Shown: positions 53,544 through 62,556, numbered from the stretch's first letter. The stretch is DNA of 64,000 nucleotides from HXMU1428-3 sp965215715 (GCA_965215715.1 OZ244129.1:1488001-1552000); one strand, 5' to 3'. Notes: generated by a model from the letters alone, not told the origin. Made by a program: numbers and translations.

Positions 53544-54077
53544 CTAACCCTTTACCTCTTCCAACCCGACCTGATAGCGCGCAATTTCATCCATATAAGT
53601 TTGGGCAGATTTTCTTAAACCCTCGATCTCCTCATCACTCAGCGTTCGCACCGCTTTGGCTGGGGTGCCGATGATGAGGGAGCCGTCTGGATAGGTTTTG
53701 TTTTCGGGTACCAAAGCATGCGCGCCGACAAGGCTGTTTTTGCCAATCTTGGCGCCGTTTAAAACGGTTGCGCCCATGCCGATCAGGCTGTTGTCATCAA
53801 TGGTGCAGCCATGCAGCATGGCTTGGTGGCCGATGGTGCAATATTTGCCTATTGTAAGCGGGAAGCCTATGTCTGTGTGCACCACCACATTTTCTTGGAT
53901 GTTGCTTCCCTTGCCAATGGTGATGGGTTCATTGTCGCCGCGCAGGACCGCACCGAACCAAACGCTTGTTTGTTCTGCTAAGTTGATCTGGCCAATGAGG
54001 GTAGCTGTTGGGGCGATCCAGCTGGTGGCGGGGTTGGCAAATTTGGGGGCGTGGTTTTCAAAACTGTAAAGGGGCAT
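53544..54077 (-). CDS. Gamma carbonic anhydrase family protein (intact copy)
   Basis: A 177-residue left-handed beta-helix protein of hexapeptide repeats (SVWFGAVLRGDNEPITIGKGSNIQ, in pieces). The three zinc histidines are His67 (VVVHTDIG), His84 and His89 (IGHQAMLHG), so metal binding is likely. Relatives include YrdA, CaiE and the mitochondrial complex I gamma-CA subunits. Its last 48-50 codons are duplicated as orphan fragments at 43536-43681 and 45330-45485, in the same orientation. Confidence 0.9.
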   Translation of the reverse strand: MPLYSFENHAPKFANPATSWIAPTATLIGQINLAEQTSVWFGAVLRGDNEPITIGKGSNIQENVVVHTDIGFPLTIGKYCTIGHQAMLHGCTIDDNSLIGMGATVLNGAKIGKNSLVGAHALVPENKTYPDGSLIIGTPAKAVRTLSDEEIEGLRKSAQTYMDEIARYQVGLEEVKG

Positions 54078-54119
54078 CTGGGCTGGCCTTGAACGGGGTG
54101 ATGGTCTCTTGTTTTCTTG

Positions 54120-54467
54120 CTAACCAGAACACGCTCCCAGTTGGCAAGCGGTTTCTAGAATAATCACACCCTGGCAGAAACTCCACAGGCACGCAATGAT
54201 TATTGCCACCATAATCCAATAGGGTTCACTGCCCTTAAACAAGATGGCCTGCAAGGTATTGCGCAAAATCATAAATGGCCCGGCAATGATGCGACAGGTC
54301 GCGCCAGCTAACAAAGACAGGTTACTTGCCTGTTCTTGCCTCATCTCAAATCTTAATGGTTGGCCTGTGACCATGGCTGACACAGAGGCGCAAACACCGG
54401 CAGCGGTAAAGCCGATGGCCAGACTATAGATATTTAACAGGATGGCTGCGTAGTGCGCTTGGTCCAT
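54120..54467 (-). CDS. Hypothetical small membrane protein
   Basis: About 115 residues with three hydrophobic segments (ILLNIYSLAIGFTAAGVCASVSAM; GATCRIIAGPFMILRN; WIMVAIIIACLWSFCQGVII). ATG 54467 has GGGGAT 6 bases upstream; the longer frame from 54527 is less likely. It precedes the carbonic anhydrase gene by 42 bases on the same strand, suggesting an operon. Function unknown. Confidence 0.6.
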   Translation of the reverse strand: MDQAHYAAILLNIYSLAIGFTAAGVCASVSAMVTGQPLRFEMRQEQASNLSLLAGATCRIIAGPFMILRNTLQAILFKGSEPYWIMVAIIIACLWSFCQGVIILETACQLGACSG

Positions 54468-54651
54468 GAGATCCCCACTGTTTGGCTGTTTCACCAACTG
54501 ACGGATCAGTTGGTGTTGCACAATCACGTCGGTGATTTAAGGGCACCGACAAAACATCAGGGATCATTTTGCCATAAACGCGTTCGGCTCAGGATCGAAA
54601 AGTTAATTTTTGGTTAACGTCGCGGCCACATAAGAGCGGCGCACATCAGGA

Positions 54652-54861
54652 TTAGTCTAGGTCAATATCAAGCACAGCAAAGTTAACTTGGTAGGACACA
54701 TCGCCCTCTTCTGCATCACGATAAACCGTGCCGAGAAACTCATCACCTTTGTGCAGCTCAACCATATCTTGAACTTTGGGTGCGCGGCGCAATTCAATTG
54801 CTTCAGAATTAAAAAGCTTGCGTAGATACGTTTCCAACTTTTGCATTTCTTCGCCTGTCAC
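54652..54861 (-). CDS. DUF3126 protein
   Basis: A 69-residue protein: LETYLRKLFNSEAIELRRAPK followed by GDEFLGTVYRDAEEGDVSYQ, the whole of the small DUF3126 family. It is found downstream of cysE in alphaproteobacteria, as here (206-base gap). Function unknown. Confidence 0.85.
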   Translation of the reverse strand: MTGEEMQKLETYLRKLFNSEAIELRRAPKVQDMVELHKGDEFLGTVYRDAEEGDVSYQVNFAVLDIDLD

Positions 54862-55067
54862 GACCGGGCCTCTCTATGGTTTTTTAAACTGAAATATTGA
54901 TTAAACTCATTCTTTTACGCCAGACTATTGACATGCCTTTTGCCTTACAAATCAGACTGCCAATTCATTTCATCTGAGATCATTTGTGTATAAGAGCTTG
55001 GCGCCAGAATCAATGTTTAAATTGACACACAAGGTGGCAAGCTGCCCCTTTATTTGTCTGGCCTGTC

Positions 55068-55901
55068 TTACTTGTTGGGTAAGTCTTGGGTTTGGCTGTT
55101 TAGCAATTGGTTCATGGTGCGTGCTGGTTCTGCGCAGCCGGCTGTGCCAATCACTTTGGCAGGCACACCGGCAACAGTTGATTCTTTTGGCACATCTGAC
55201 AACACAACCGAACCAGCTGCAATGCGCGCGCAGCACCCAACGCGAATGTTGCCTAAGATTTTTGCGCCCGCGCCAATCATCACGCTTGAGCCGATTTTGG
55301 GGTGGCGGTCTCCGCTTTCTTTGCCACTGCCGCCCAGTGTTACGCCATGCAAAATCGATGTGTAATCGCCAATCTCGGCTGTCTCTCCAATGACCAAACC
55401 TGAGGCATGGTCAAACATGATGCCACTGCCAATGGTCGCGTTTGGGTGAATGTCCACACCAAAAATGCGCGCTGACTGGCTTTGCAAATAAAGCGCTAAA
55501 TCTTGTGAACCGCTATGCCATAATCGGTTGGCAAAACGATAGGTTTGCAGGGCATGAAAGCCTTTAAAATAAAGCAGAGGTTCCATCAACCGATTGCAGG
55601 CTGGGTCGCGTTCAAACACGGCGGCCAAATCAATACGCAAGGTCTGGCGGAAGGTCTCATCATTTTCAATGATGTCGTTAAAGGTTCTGTCCAGAATGCT
55701 GGCGTCAATGTCTGAATGATCTAAACGTTGGGACAGATGATAGGCGAGCGATTGTTCTAAGCTGGTGTGGTTTAAGATGGCATCATAAACCAGGCCTGCC
55801 ATGACCTTATCATTTTCCACCACAGCCTGGGCTTCGTTGCGGATTTTTTCCCAGACCGGGTCAATTTGCCCGAAAGATTTTACTTCTGCTTGAGGGTTCA
55901 T
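55068..55901 (-). CDS. cysE: Serine O-acetyltransferase
   Basis: Acetylates serine with acetyl-CoA, the first step of cysteine synthesis. The N-terminal helical domain (residues 1-140) includes DPACNRLMEPLLYFKGFHALQ; the hexapeptide beta-helix carries SGIMFDHASGLVIGETAEIGD and HPKIGSSVMIGAGAKILGN, with the catalytic His/Asp pair. At 277 residues it matches the CysE family. The C-terminal tail is short. Confidence 0.94.
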   Translation of the reverse strand: MNPQAEVKSFGQIDPVWEKIRNEAQAVVENDKVMAGLVYDAILNHTSLEQSLAYHLSQRLDHSDIDASILDRTFNDIIENDETFRQTLRIDLAAVFERDPACNRLMEPLLYFKGFHALQTYRFANRLWHSGSQDLALYLQSQSARIFGVDIHPNATIGSGIMFDHASGLVIGETAEIGDYTSILHGVTLGGSGKESGDRHPKIGSSVMIGAGAKILGNIRVGCCARIAAGSVVLSDVPKESTVAGVPAKVIGTAGCAEPARTMNQLLNSQTQDLPNK

Positions 55902-56062
55902 TTAAGGGCCTCTTTTCGCCTTTGCACCTGTTTTGCATGTAAGGGTTTCACATTACAAATTAAAGAGCTGATTATGTTTAAATATTTCTCTGCCAGCCCG
56001 ATGCATACTTTTTATCAATCTTAAATTATTCGTCGTCTTGTCAAACCATTTGGTTCAGACAC

Positions 56063-56135
56063 TATTTTAGTGCGTCTTTATTTTAGTGCGTCTTTTTCAA
56101 TTTGAATAGATCACTAATTTAAATAGATCACTAAT
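56063..56135. repeat. Two adjacent short tandem duplications
   Basis: TATTTTAGTGCGTCTT occurs twice in direct succession (56063-56078, 56079-56094). Shortly after, AATAGATCACTAAT occurs twice with 17-base spacing (56105-56118, 56122-56135). They lie in the 392-base gap upstream of cysE, which has no gene. Confidence 0.8.
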
Positions 56136-56232
56136 GGCAATGATATGATTACAATTGGGCTGACTATACCCTTCTTTGTAACCTATTGATATATGTATTT
56201 ATTTCTATAAATAACATTTTTTTGATCACAAA

Positions 56233-56260
56233 AAAAACGGCCACAAAAGGGGCCGTTTTT
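56233..56260 (-). terminator. Rho-independent terminator (bidirectional)
   Basis: AAAAACGGCC (56233-56242) pairs with GGCCGTTTTT (56251-56260), with A and T tracts on both sides. It lies 33 bases after the stop of the membrane protein gene at 56294. Confidence 0.9.
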
Positions 56261-56293
56261 ATCAGAACTGTACTTATTAATGAGGTTTTCGCG

Positions 56294-57577
56294 TTAAGCA
56301 ACCTTGACCTTGCCAATTTTGGCTTTTTCCGGTTTGGGCTGTTCTGGCGCCTCTTTTAAACAAATGCCTTTGTAGCGAATGCGACCGGCGATTTTGGCCT
56401 TTTTGATGTTGCGTTGGCTCATTTGTTTGCCAAAGGGAATTTGCGACATTGGGTTTGAGCCTTGCTGTTCACACCAGGCACAATAGTCATCATAAAGCTG
56501 TGTGGCTGTGGTGCTTTGGCCCTCAGCTTCAATGATGCGCTCTTCATAGTAGCGCTCCATTTCGTTTTTCGGCAACTTAACAGGATCGGGCGTTTCTATC
56601 GCCACTTCCAGGTCATGATTGTTATCATTGTCACTTTGTAAGGGTTCTTCTTTACCAGAGGCGTTTTCCAATAAGTCTGCAGGCTCTTTGGCAACGGGCA
56701 ATGCCTTTGTCCCCTTGAGGGTCAGGGCTTGTTGTTCATAGTCATGTTTGGCTTGTTCTACCATGGCTTTGCGTGGATCTAATTTCCACATACTGAAGAC
56801 AACAAAGTAACCAAGGGCAGAACCTGCCTCGACAAGCAATGAAACCAGTAAGATCAATACCGTTTGTGTGTCTTCTAACTTTAGGCCAAAGATGCTTGCA
56901 ATCAGGTCGGCTTGCGGGTCGGCCTTGCCGGCCGCGGCAAGCGATGTCGCTTGAGAGACCGTTGAGCGCAGAGATAGAATTCTCTTTTCTATTTTCGCGG
57001 CTTCTTGGGAAATGGCCAGCTCTTTTTTCAAATCAAAAATTTGCGGGCAATATTTGCGTGAGACCCAATTGGTCTTGGCGCACCCTTGGGTGATCTTGTC
57101 AACGGTCGCGCGCGGTTTGCCGCGTAGTTTCACTTGAGTGGCGCTTACCCGTTCCAAATCTGCTGTCACGGCATTGGCCGGTCGGTGTTTGGGCATCCAG
57201 GATAATTTATCTTCGAGGCGCTTTAACTCAGCGCGCGCGTCTTTGTAGTTGGACACTTTAATCAGTCGCTCGCCGCTATTGTCGGCTCGGTTCATTGCGG
57301 CAAAACCGATACTGGAGGTGATGGAATAGCCGGTGCAAATAATGCCCAGCGCAACACCGGCCAAAGCTTGGGCCCATTTGCGGGTCTTCCAAGCGTAAAT
57401 GATCAAAAAGGGAACAATGGCTTTTAGGCAGTCTGCAGCCACGCTGGCAAGGCCATAGACTTGGCCATCAAATTCTGTTTTGCCAAGCCCAAATCCAAAG
57501 CGCCAATTCATTGCTGCTGAGACAACAACCAGGGCTGAGGCGGCTAATAATCCGAATAGTCCAAGAACATGTCTCAT
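56294..57577 (-). CDS. Membrane protein with primase-C-like tail
   Basis: A 427-residue protein. Four hydrophobic helices lie at residues 5-25, 45-62, 68-90 and about 232-262; between them is a coiled, basic segment (DARAELKRLEDKLSWMPK). The C-terminal part (from about 345) reads YYEERIIEAEGQSTTATQLY, then DDYCAWCEQQGSNPMSQIPF, then GKQM, similar to the winged-helix tails of phage and plasmid primases. I do not recognise the whole protein. A combination of membrane anchor and DNA-binding-like tail is unusual. Confidence 0.6.
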   Translation of the reverse strand: MRHVLGLFGLLAASALVVVSAAMNWRFGFGLGKTEFDGQVYGLASVAADCLKAIVPFLIIYAWKTRKWAQALAGVALGIICTGYSITSSIGFAAMNRADNSGERLIKVSNYKDARAELKRLEDKLSWMPKHRPANAVTADLERVSATQVKLRGKPRATVDKITQGCAKTNWVSRKYCPQIFDLKKELAISQEAAKIEKRILSLRSTVSQATSLAAAGKADPQADLIASIFGLKLEDTQTVLILLVSLLVEAGSALGYFVVFSMWKLDPRKAMVEQAKHDYEQQALTLKGTKALPVAKEPADLLENASGKEEPLQSDNDNNHDLEVAIETPDPVKLPKNEMERYYEERIIEAEGQSTTATQLYDDYCAWCEQQGSNPMSQIPFGKQMSQRNIKKAKIAGRIRYKGICLKEAPEQPKPEKAKIGKVKVA

Positions 57578-58153
57578 GGACGACCTCCTTCGATGACATC
57601 AATAAAACGCGTATCTTTCGTTTTATCGACAAGTCCCTCTTTTAAAAGACTTAAACAATAAGGGGCACGAGACACTTGGTGATTCTTAAATCCTTAAGGG
57701 CCTGTTTTGTTTGACAGACTCTGTCTAAGCACTGCCAGATATCAAACGACCTGACACTTTTAACTTAAACTGGTTATACGCTTGAGAAAGGTTGAGATTA
57801 ATAAGGCAAACTGAATGGGTATTCAGTTGCAAAAACATGTTTTAATCTTTTATCTTTCAACCGTTTAAAGGATTGGAATTCAAGTGCTTTTCACATCTCT
57901 TTTCGCTTTAACCGCCGCGGTAAATTGAAAAGATTTGTAAAGACCAGTTCGCCCTCTTTTCTGCTGTTATCCCACTTGCAGATTTCAGCGCACTGGCAAA
58001 GCCCCCGCTACACTTGGTAACAAGTAGCTGATTCGTAAATTTTTGTTAAGGATTGGAAATATTTAGCTGTATTTTTCGGGTCACACATGATTAACCTTTT
58101 GTTAATGATTGCCCCTGCTGTGATGGTCTGGATTTCAAGAGATTGTGAGATTT
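57578..58153. other. Divergent intergenic region
   Basis: About 575 bases between the membrane protein (minus) and crotonase (plus) genes. No gene is visible on either strand. GGAGGTCG lies just before the membrane protein start on the minus strand. Several T-rich blocks near 57840 and 58040-58100 may hold promoters. Confidence 0.5.
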
Positions 58154-58933
58154 ATGTCTGAGATAACAACATATAGTGACGGCCCCCTTGGCTGGATAAC
58201 CATTAGTGCGCCTGAAAAGCTTAATTCTATGAACGAAAAGATGTGGCAACAGTTTCCTGATGCGGTTGCAAAGTTGGAAAAAGATCCCAATATTCGCGTT
58301 TTGATCGTTCGTGGGGACGGCACGAAAGCATTTTCAGCCGGGGCTGATATTTCTGAATTTGACCGTTTGCGAGATGGGGATAACGCTCAAAGCTATAATC
58401 AGCTAAACCATGATGCTTTTGACGCTTTGCAACAATGCTCAAAACCAACCATAGCCATGATCCATGGGTTTTGCATGGGTGGGGGATTTTTGATTGCTCA
58501 CTCGGTTGATTTGCGTCTTGCTGGCACCAGCGCGCGCTTTTCTCTGCCACCTGCCAAATTGGGCATTGGGTTTGATGTGAGATGGGTGGCTTTGGTTTTA
58601 AAAACCCTACCAGCCGCTCTGGCGAAAGAAATGTTTTTCACCGGTGGGCGCTATGAAGCGCGCCAATTGCAAGCTTTTGGCACATTAAACCAAGTGGTTG
58701 AAGATGATGAGCTGTTAGAGACCACCCAAACGCTGGCCCAAACCATTGCGGCCAATGCGCCTTTGACCATTCAAAGTGTTAAAGGGGCGATTGAGGCGCT
58801 TTCACGTAATGATCATCATATTGATTTTGATGCCCATGATGCGCTTACCCAAGCTTGTTTTGAAAGTGAAGATTACAAAGAAGGCCGGGAAGCTTTTAAG
58901 GAACGGCGTGCGCCCGTTTTTAAAGGGGTTTAA
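58154..58933 (+). CDS. Crotonase-fold protein lacking the hydratase glutamates
   Basis: A 259-residue enoyl-CoA hydratase/isomerase family protein. The oxyanion hole segments are present (FSAGADISEF near residue 58; HGFCMGGGFLIAHSVDLRLAG near 105-125). The two glutamates of true hydratases are absent: GGGFLIAH stands where GGCELA is usual and FSLPPAKLGIG where FxxPExxxG is usual. It therefore probably catalyses another crotonase reaction. ATG 58154 is preferred to a GTG three codons earlier. Confidence 0.85.
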   Translation: MSEITTYSDGPLGWITISAPEKLNSMNEKMWQQFPDAVAKLEKDPNIRVLIVRGDGTKAFSAGADISEFDRLRDGDNAQSYNQLNHDAFDALQQCSKPTIAMIHGFCMGGGFLIAHSVDLRLAGTSARFSLPPAKLGIGFDVRWVALVLKTLPAALAKEMFFTGGRYEARQLQAFGTLNQVVEDDELLETTQTLAQTIAANAPLTIQSVKGAIEALSRNDHHIDFDAHDALTQACFESEDYKEGREAFKERRAPVFKGV

Positions 58934-59003
58934 TTGCCACGAGTACCGAGGTTGATCTTCCCCTTATACTTCCATGGTGAGGAGAATTGCGCAGAACTCT
59001 GTT

Positions 59004-59786
59004 TTATTCGACTTCACTCAAAAATTCCAAAACGCCTTTTTTGTAAGCTGCGTCGCCAACTGCGCGCATATGATCTCGGCCTGGGATTGGTAAATGTTTG
59101 GCGCCCGGGATCATCTCAACCAATTTGGCACCATCACCGGCAATCACATCTTCAGTGCCCACTGCCACCAATGCCGGAATTTTAATGGCGCCGACCATTT
59201 CTTCAGGCACAGGAACACGGGTGGAGCGAATGCAAGCGGCAAGGGCGAGCAGATCGCTTTTGGTCTGTTCGGCAAATTCACGGAAATTGCGCGCTGCAGG
59301 GTTGGTAACTTCATCAGCTGTCTCAGCCTCTAATGCCCTGGCAATGGGTTCCGGGTTGCCTATGCCGCGCACCAGATGATAGCCCATGCCTGCAAAGATG
59401 ACGGACCGCATAATCTCTGGGTAATCGCGGGTCACAAAAGCGGAAATGCGCGCGCCCATGGAATAGCCCATAATATGGGCCTGTTCGATTGAGAGGTGAT
59501 CCACCAGCGCTTTGACATCACCGGCCATTAAGTGGGCGCCGTAATCTTCAATGTTATGACGCTTTTCGCTTAAGCCATGGCCACGATTGTCAAATGAAAT
59601 GGTGGTATAGCCAGCTTCCGTCAAAGTTTGAAACCAACTTGGGGTGATCCAGTTCATGTGGCTGTTGGAGGCAAAGCCGTGGACCAAAACAATAGGGTAT
59701 GGCCTTTTGGGCGCGTTTTCAGCGGGCTGCTGAACAAAATAGGCGAGTTTGATCCCACTTGACTCAAATGTTCCTGATGGTTCCAT
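59004..59786 (-). CDS. Alpha/beta hydrolase
   Basis: About 260 residues. The oxyanion strand is VLVHGFASNSHMNW, the nucleophile elbow GYSMGARIS, and the last histidine GRDHMRAV; the acid is probably in VGTEDVIAG. The frame extends to 59855, but MEPSGTF at 59786 matches where such proteins start and avoids more overlap with the divergent gene. Substrate unknown. Confidence 0.85.
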   Translation of the reverse strand: MEPSGTFESSGIKLAYFVQQPAENAPKRPYPIVLVHGFASNSHMNWITPSWFQTLTEAGYTTISFDNRGHGLSEKRHNIEDYGAHLMAGDVKALVDHLSIEQAHIMGYSMGARISAFVTRDYPEIMRSVIFAGMGYHLVRGIGNPEPIARALEAETADEVTNPAARNFREFAEQTKSDLLALAACIRSTRVPVPEEMVGAIKIPALVAVGTEDVIAGDGAKLVEMIPGAKHLPIPGRDHMRAVGDAAYKKGVLEFLSEVE

Positions 59787-59931
59787 AATGCGGCACTTTT
59801 TCCCATATAATTGTCTTGTGATTTTGGTTTGCTTTTCTCTATCATTCCTTGGCAAACAACGCTATCTTTGTAAACTGTTTATCGGGATATGTTGGCATAT
59901 TTTAAACTTAAGACTGAATAAGGACCCCCAA

Positions 59932-60189
59932 ATGGCACAAGTGGCAACGCCTAAATTTAGCAATGATATTGGCACAGGGCGCATCGAGATTGGTGTGAAA
60001 GAATTTCAATGTATTGGCGCGAAACCTCCATTTGACCACCCGCATGTTTATTTGGACATGGGCCAAGACACACAGATTGTGTGCCCTTATTGCTCGACCC
60101 TTTATCAATATAATGAGAAATTAGAGCCTGATGAAACCCTGCCAAACGGCTGTGCAATTTCCCAACCTGCGTTTGTAAAAATAAGCTGA
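59932..60189 (+). CDS. Small zinc-finger protein, NDUFS6-like
   Basis: An 85-residue protein with the ZF-CHCC pattern: Cys27 (EFQCIGA), His36/38 (FDHPHVYLDMG), Cys51 and Cys54 (IVCPYCSTLY). The fold is that of the mitochondrial complex I accessory subunit NDUFS6, which bacterial complex I of alphaproteobacteria also has. AAGGA 7 bases before the ATG at 59932 fixes the start. It lies 7 bases upstream of the FAD monooxygenase gene. Confidence 0.88.
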   Translation: MAQVATPKFSNDIGTGRIEIGVKEFQCIGAKPPFDHPHVYLDMGQDTQIVCPYCSTLYQYNEKLEPDETLPNGCAISQPAFVKIS

Positions 60190-60196
60190 GGATTTT

Positions 60197-61375
60197 ATGT
60201 CTGGTTTGAGCGACCAATTGCCTGTTCTCATTATTGGCGGGGGTATTGGTGGGCTTTGCTTGGCGCTTGAATTGGGGCGGCGCAACATTTCTGTTTGCGT
60301 ATTTGAACAGGCGCAAGACTTTTCTGAATTTGGTGCTGGGCTGCAATTGAGCCCAAACGCCGTGCGCCGGTTAAAGGCTTTAGAGATAGCATCTGCTCTG
60401 GATCCTCTTGCTGGTAAGCCTACAAAAATTGTCATTCATGATGGGCTTGATGGCAAAGCTTTAAACGAAATCCCGCTGGGAGACCAGGCGATTGAGCGTT
60501 ATGGCGATCCTTATTGGGTCATGGCGCGTAAGGATTTGCAGGCTGTTTTGTTGGCTGCAGTCAAAGCCCAGCCCTCCATTGAAATTTATACTGACCATAA
60601 ATTTATAACCTACTCTCAAGATGAAACCTCCATTACTGCTGAGATGGAAAACGGGCAACGTTTTGAAGGGCGGTTGCTGGTGGGGGCTGATGGCATTTGG
60701 TCACGCGTGCGGCAGATGATTGACAAACAGGCTGTGCCCTCTTCTACCGGATATATTGCCTGGCGGGCTTTGGTTGATGATGACAAGGTCACAGCGTTGT
60801 TTGATGCCTATTTTACCCAAGTTTGGCTGGGACCTGATAGCCATTTGGTTCATTACCCGGTGAGCGGCGGGAGGCAGCATAATTTTGTTGCCGTCACCAA
60901 GGGAGAGGCCCGACCGCGTAGTTGGGCTGAGGCTTTGCCCAAGGAGCAACTTTTTGAACAGTTGCGGCCATGGCATAAACGCGTTCGTAAAGCAGTGATG
61001 GAGATTGATGAGTGGGTGGCCTGGCCGTTGATGCTATTGCGCCCGTTTGAGCCCTGGCATAAAAGGCGCATTGTTTTGCTTGGTGATGCCGCACATGCGG
61101 TGGTCCCTTTTTTATCACAAGGTGCAGCCATGGCGATTGAGGATGCGGCCCTTTTAGGGGGCTTGATTGAGCAACATCACGATGAGCTGTTAAACGTTCC
61201 TGAGCTTTATCAAAACCAGCGCTTTACCCGCTGCAAGAAGGTGTTATCGAAATCGATTTATAATGGGCATGTTTATCATGCACAGAAGAGCTATCGCTCT
61301 TTGCGTAACTTTGGGCTAAAACGCATGCCTCCTTCATGGCTTCTCAAGCAATATGATTGGCTCTACACTTACTAA
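60197..61375 (+). CDS. FAD-dependent aromatic-type monooxygenase
   Basis: A 392-residue class A flavoprotein. The dinucleotide motif is IIGGGIGGLCLALELGRR near residue 12; the DG motif is GRLLVGADGIWSRVRQ near 155; the GD motif is VLLGDAAHAVVPFLSQGAAMAIEDA near 290. It resembles salicylate hydroxylase and UbiH-type enzymes. Coexpression with a zinc protein of the respiratory chain could point to quinone chemistry, but the substrate is open. Confidence 0.88.
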   Translation: MSGLSDQLPVLIIGGGIGGLCLALELGRRNISVCVFEQAQDFSEFGAGLQLSPNAVRRLKALEIASALDPLAGKPTKIVIHDGLDGKALNEIPLGDQAIERYGDPYWVMARKDLQAVLLAAVKAQPSIEIYTDHKFITYSQDETSITAEMENGQRFEGRLLVGADGIWSRVRQMIDKQAVPSSTGYIAWRALVDDDKVTALFDAYFTQVWLGPDSHLVHYPVSGGRQHNFVAVTKGEARPRSWAEALPKEQLFEQLRPWHKRVRKAVMEIDEWVAWPLMLLRPFEPWHKRRIVLLGDAAHAVVPFLSQGAAMAIEDAALLGGLIEQHHDELLNVPELYQNQRFTRCKKVLSKSIYNGHVYHAQKSYRSLRNFGLKRMPPSWLLKQYDWLYTY

Positions 61376-61382
61376 CCCGATC

Positions 61383-61434
61383 GGCTTTGTGGTGCCTTAA
61401 ATTCCATGATGAGATTTAAGGCACACAGCAAGCC
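61383..61434. terminator. Long hairpin between convergent genes
   Basis: GTGCCTTAAAT (61392-61402) pairs exactly with ATTTAAGGCAC (61414-61424); the stem extends outwards with GGCTT/AAGCC after a few mismatches. No T-run follows. It probably ends transcription of the monooxygenase and the ferredoxin reductase genes from both sides. Confidence 0.7.
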
Positions 61435-61449
61435 GTGCTTGAGCCAAAT

Positions 61450-62478
61450 TTATTTTACGCCAAGCTTTTTCTGCAAGCTTGAAGAAGATGTGGTGTATTG
61501 GAAAATCACCTTTTTATCAGGATAGATGATCTCATTGGCCTTTTGCGCCATGAGCGCTGCTTCATGGAAGCCAGACAAGATGAGTTTAAGCTTGCCAGGG
61601 TAGTGATTAATATCGCCGACTGCAAAAATGCCTGGCTCGCTGGTTTCAAATTTTTCAGTGTCCACAGTGATTAGGTTTTCATGTAAATTCAAACCCCAAT
61701 CAGCAACTGGGCCCAGTTTCATGGTCAAGCCAAAGAATGGAAGCAGGCAATTGGTTTTGACACCTGTTTCGCCCTCTGGGCCTTTAATGGTGACAGCTTC
61801 AAGCTGGCCGTTTTCTCCCTTTAGCTCGGTCATTTGGCCAAGGAGAAAGTCGATCTTACCTTCTTCACGCAAGGCCAGCATTTTATTAACACTGTCAGTG
61901 GCTGCCCGGAATTTATCGCGCCGGTGAACCAAGGTCAGGCTGTTGGCAATCGGGGCGAGGTTTAAGGTCCAGTCAAGGGCACTGTCACCACCGCCGACAA
62001 TCAGCAAGTCTTTGCCTTCAAATTCAGCCATGCGGCGCACAGAATAATGAACCGATGTCCCTTCAAACTTTTCAATGCCTTCAATTGGTGGGCGTTTGGG
62101 TGTAAATGAACCACCGCCAGCAGCAATCACCACGACTTTACAGATAAACTCTTCATTATCATCTGTTGTTAAACGAAAGCGGCCATCATCAAGACGCTCT
62201 AACCCATCAACCCGCTGGTTAAAATGAAATTCTGGGTCAAAAGGTTTGATCTGCTCCATCAGCTTGTCTGTTAGCTCTTGGCCTGAGATGATCGGATAGG
62301 CTGGAATGTCATAAATTGGCTTTTCAGGATAAAGCTCTGCACATTGCCCACCAGGGCGATCTAAGATGTCAATCAGGTGACATTTGATATCTAATAGCCC
62401 GAGTTCAAACACCGCAAACAGCCCACAAGGCCCGGCGCCGATAATAACCACATCTGTTTCAATTGGTGCATTTGACAT
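61450..62478 (-). CDS. Ferredoxin--NADP reductase (thioredoxin reductase-like)
   Basis: A 342-residue FAD flavoprotein: FAD motif VVIIGAGPCGLFAVFELGLL, then PGGQCAELYPEKPIYDIPAYP, NADPH motif LLIVGGGDSALDWTLNL, and the GIFAVGDINHYPGKLKLI end block. There is no CxxC redox pair, which separates it from thioredoxin reductase. The 2Fe-2S ferredoxin gene directly upstream is its likely partner. Confidence 0.92.
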   Translation of the reverse strand: MSNAPIETDVVIIGAGPCGLFAVFELGLLDIKCHLIDILDRPGGQCAELYPEKPIYDIPAYPIISGQELTDKLMEQIKPFDPEFHFNQRVDGLERLDDGRFRLTTDDNEEFICKVVVIAAGGGSFTPKRPPIEGIEKFEGTSVHYSVRRMAEFEGKDLLIVGGGDSALDWTLNLAPIANSLTLVHRRDKFRAATDSVNKMLALREEGKIDFLLGQMTELKGENGQLEAVTIKGPEGETGVKTNCLLPFFGLTMKLGPVADWGLNLHENLITVDTEKFETSEPGIFAVGDINHYPGKLKLILSGFHEAALMAQKANEIIYPDKKVIFQYTTSSSSLQKKLGVK

Positions 62479-62502
62479 GAATTCTTCTCATTTAACGTTT
62501 GT

Positions 62503-62527
62503 TGCCCCATTTACATTATTTGGGGCA
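62503..62527 (-). promoter_or_regulatory. Hairpin between the ferredoxin and reductase genes
   Basis: TGCCCCA (62503-62509) pairs with TGGGGCA (62521-62527) in the gap between the two same-strand genes. No T-run follows. It may trim readthrough or protect mRNA ends and so set the ferredoxin to reductase ratio. Confidence 0.4.
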
Positions 62528-62556
62528 GATGTTGACTGTTATTGTTTTCGGGAATT

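Noticed and set aside
43484..54077. Typical integrative element with integrase
   Set aside because: Despite direct repeats, no integrase, excisionase or transfer gene is present, so only a repeat-bounded accessory region is claimed.
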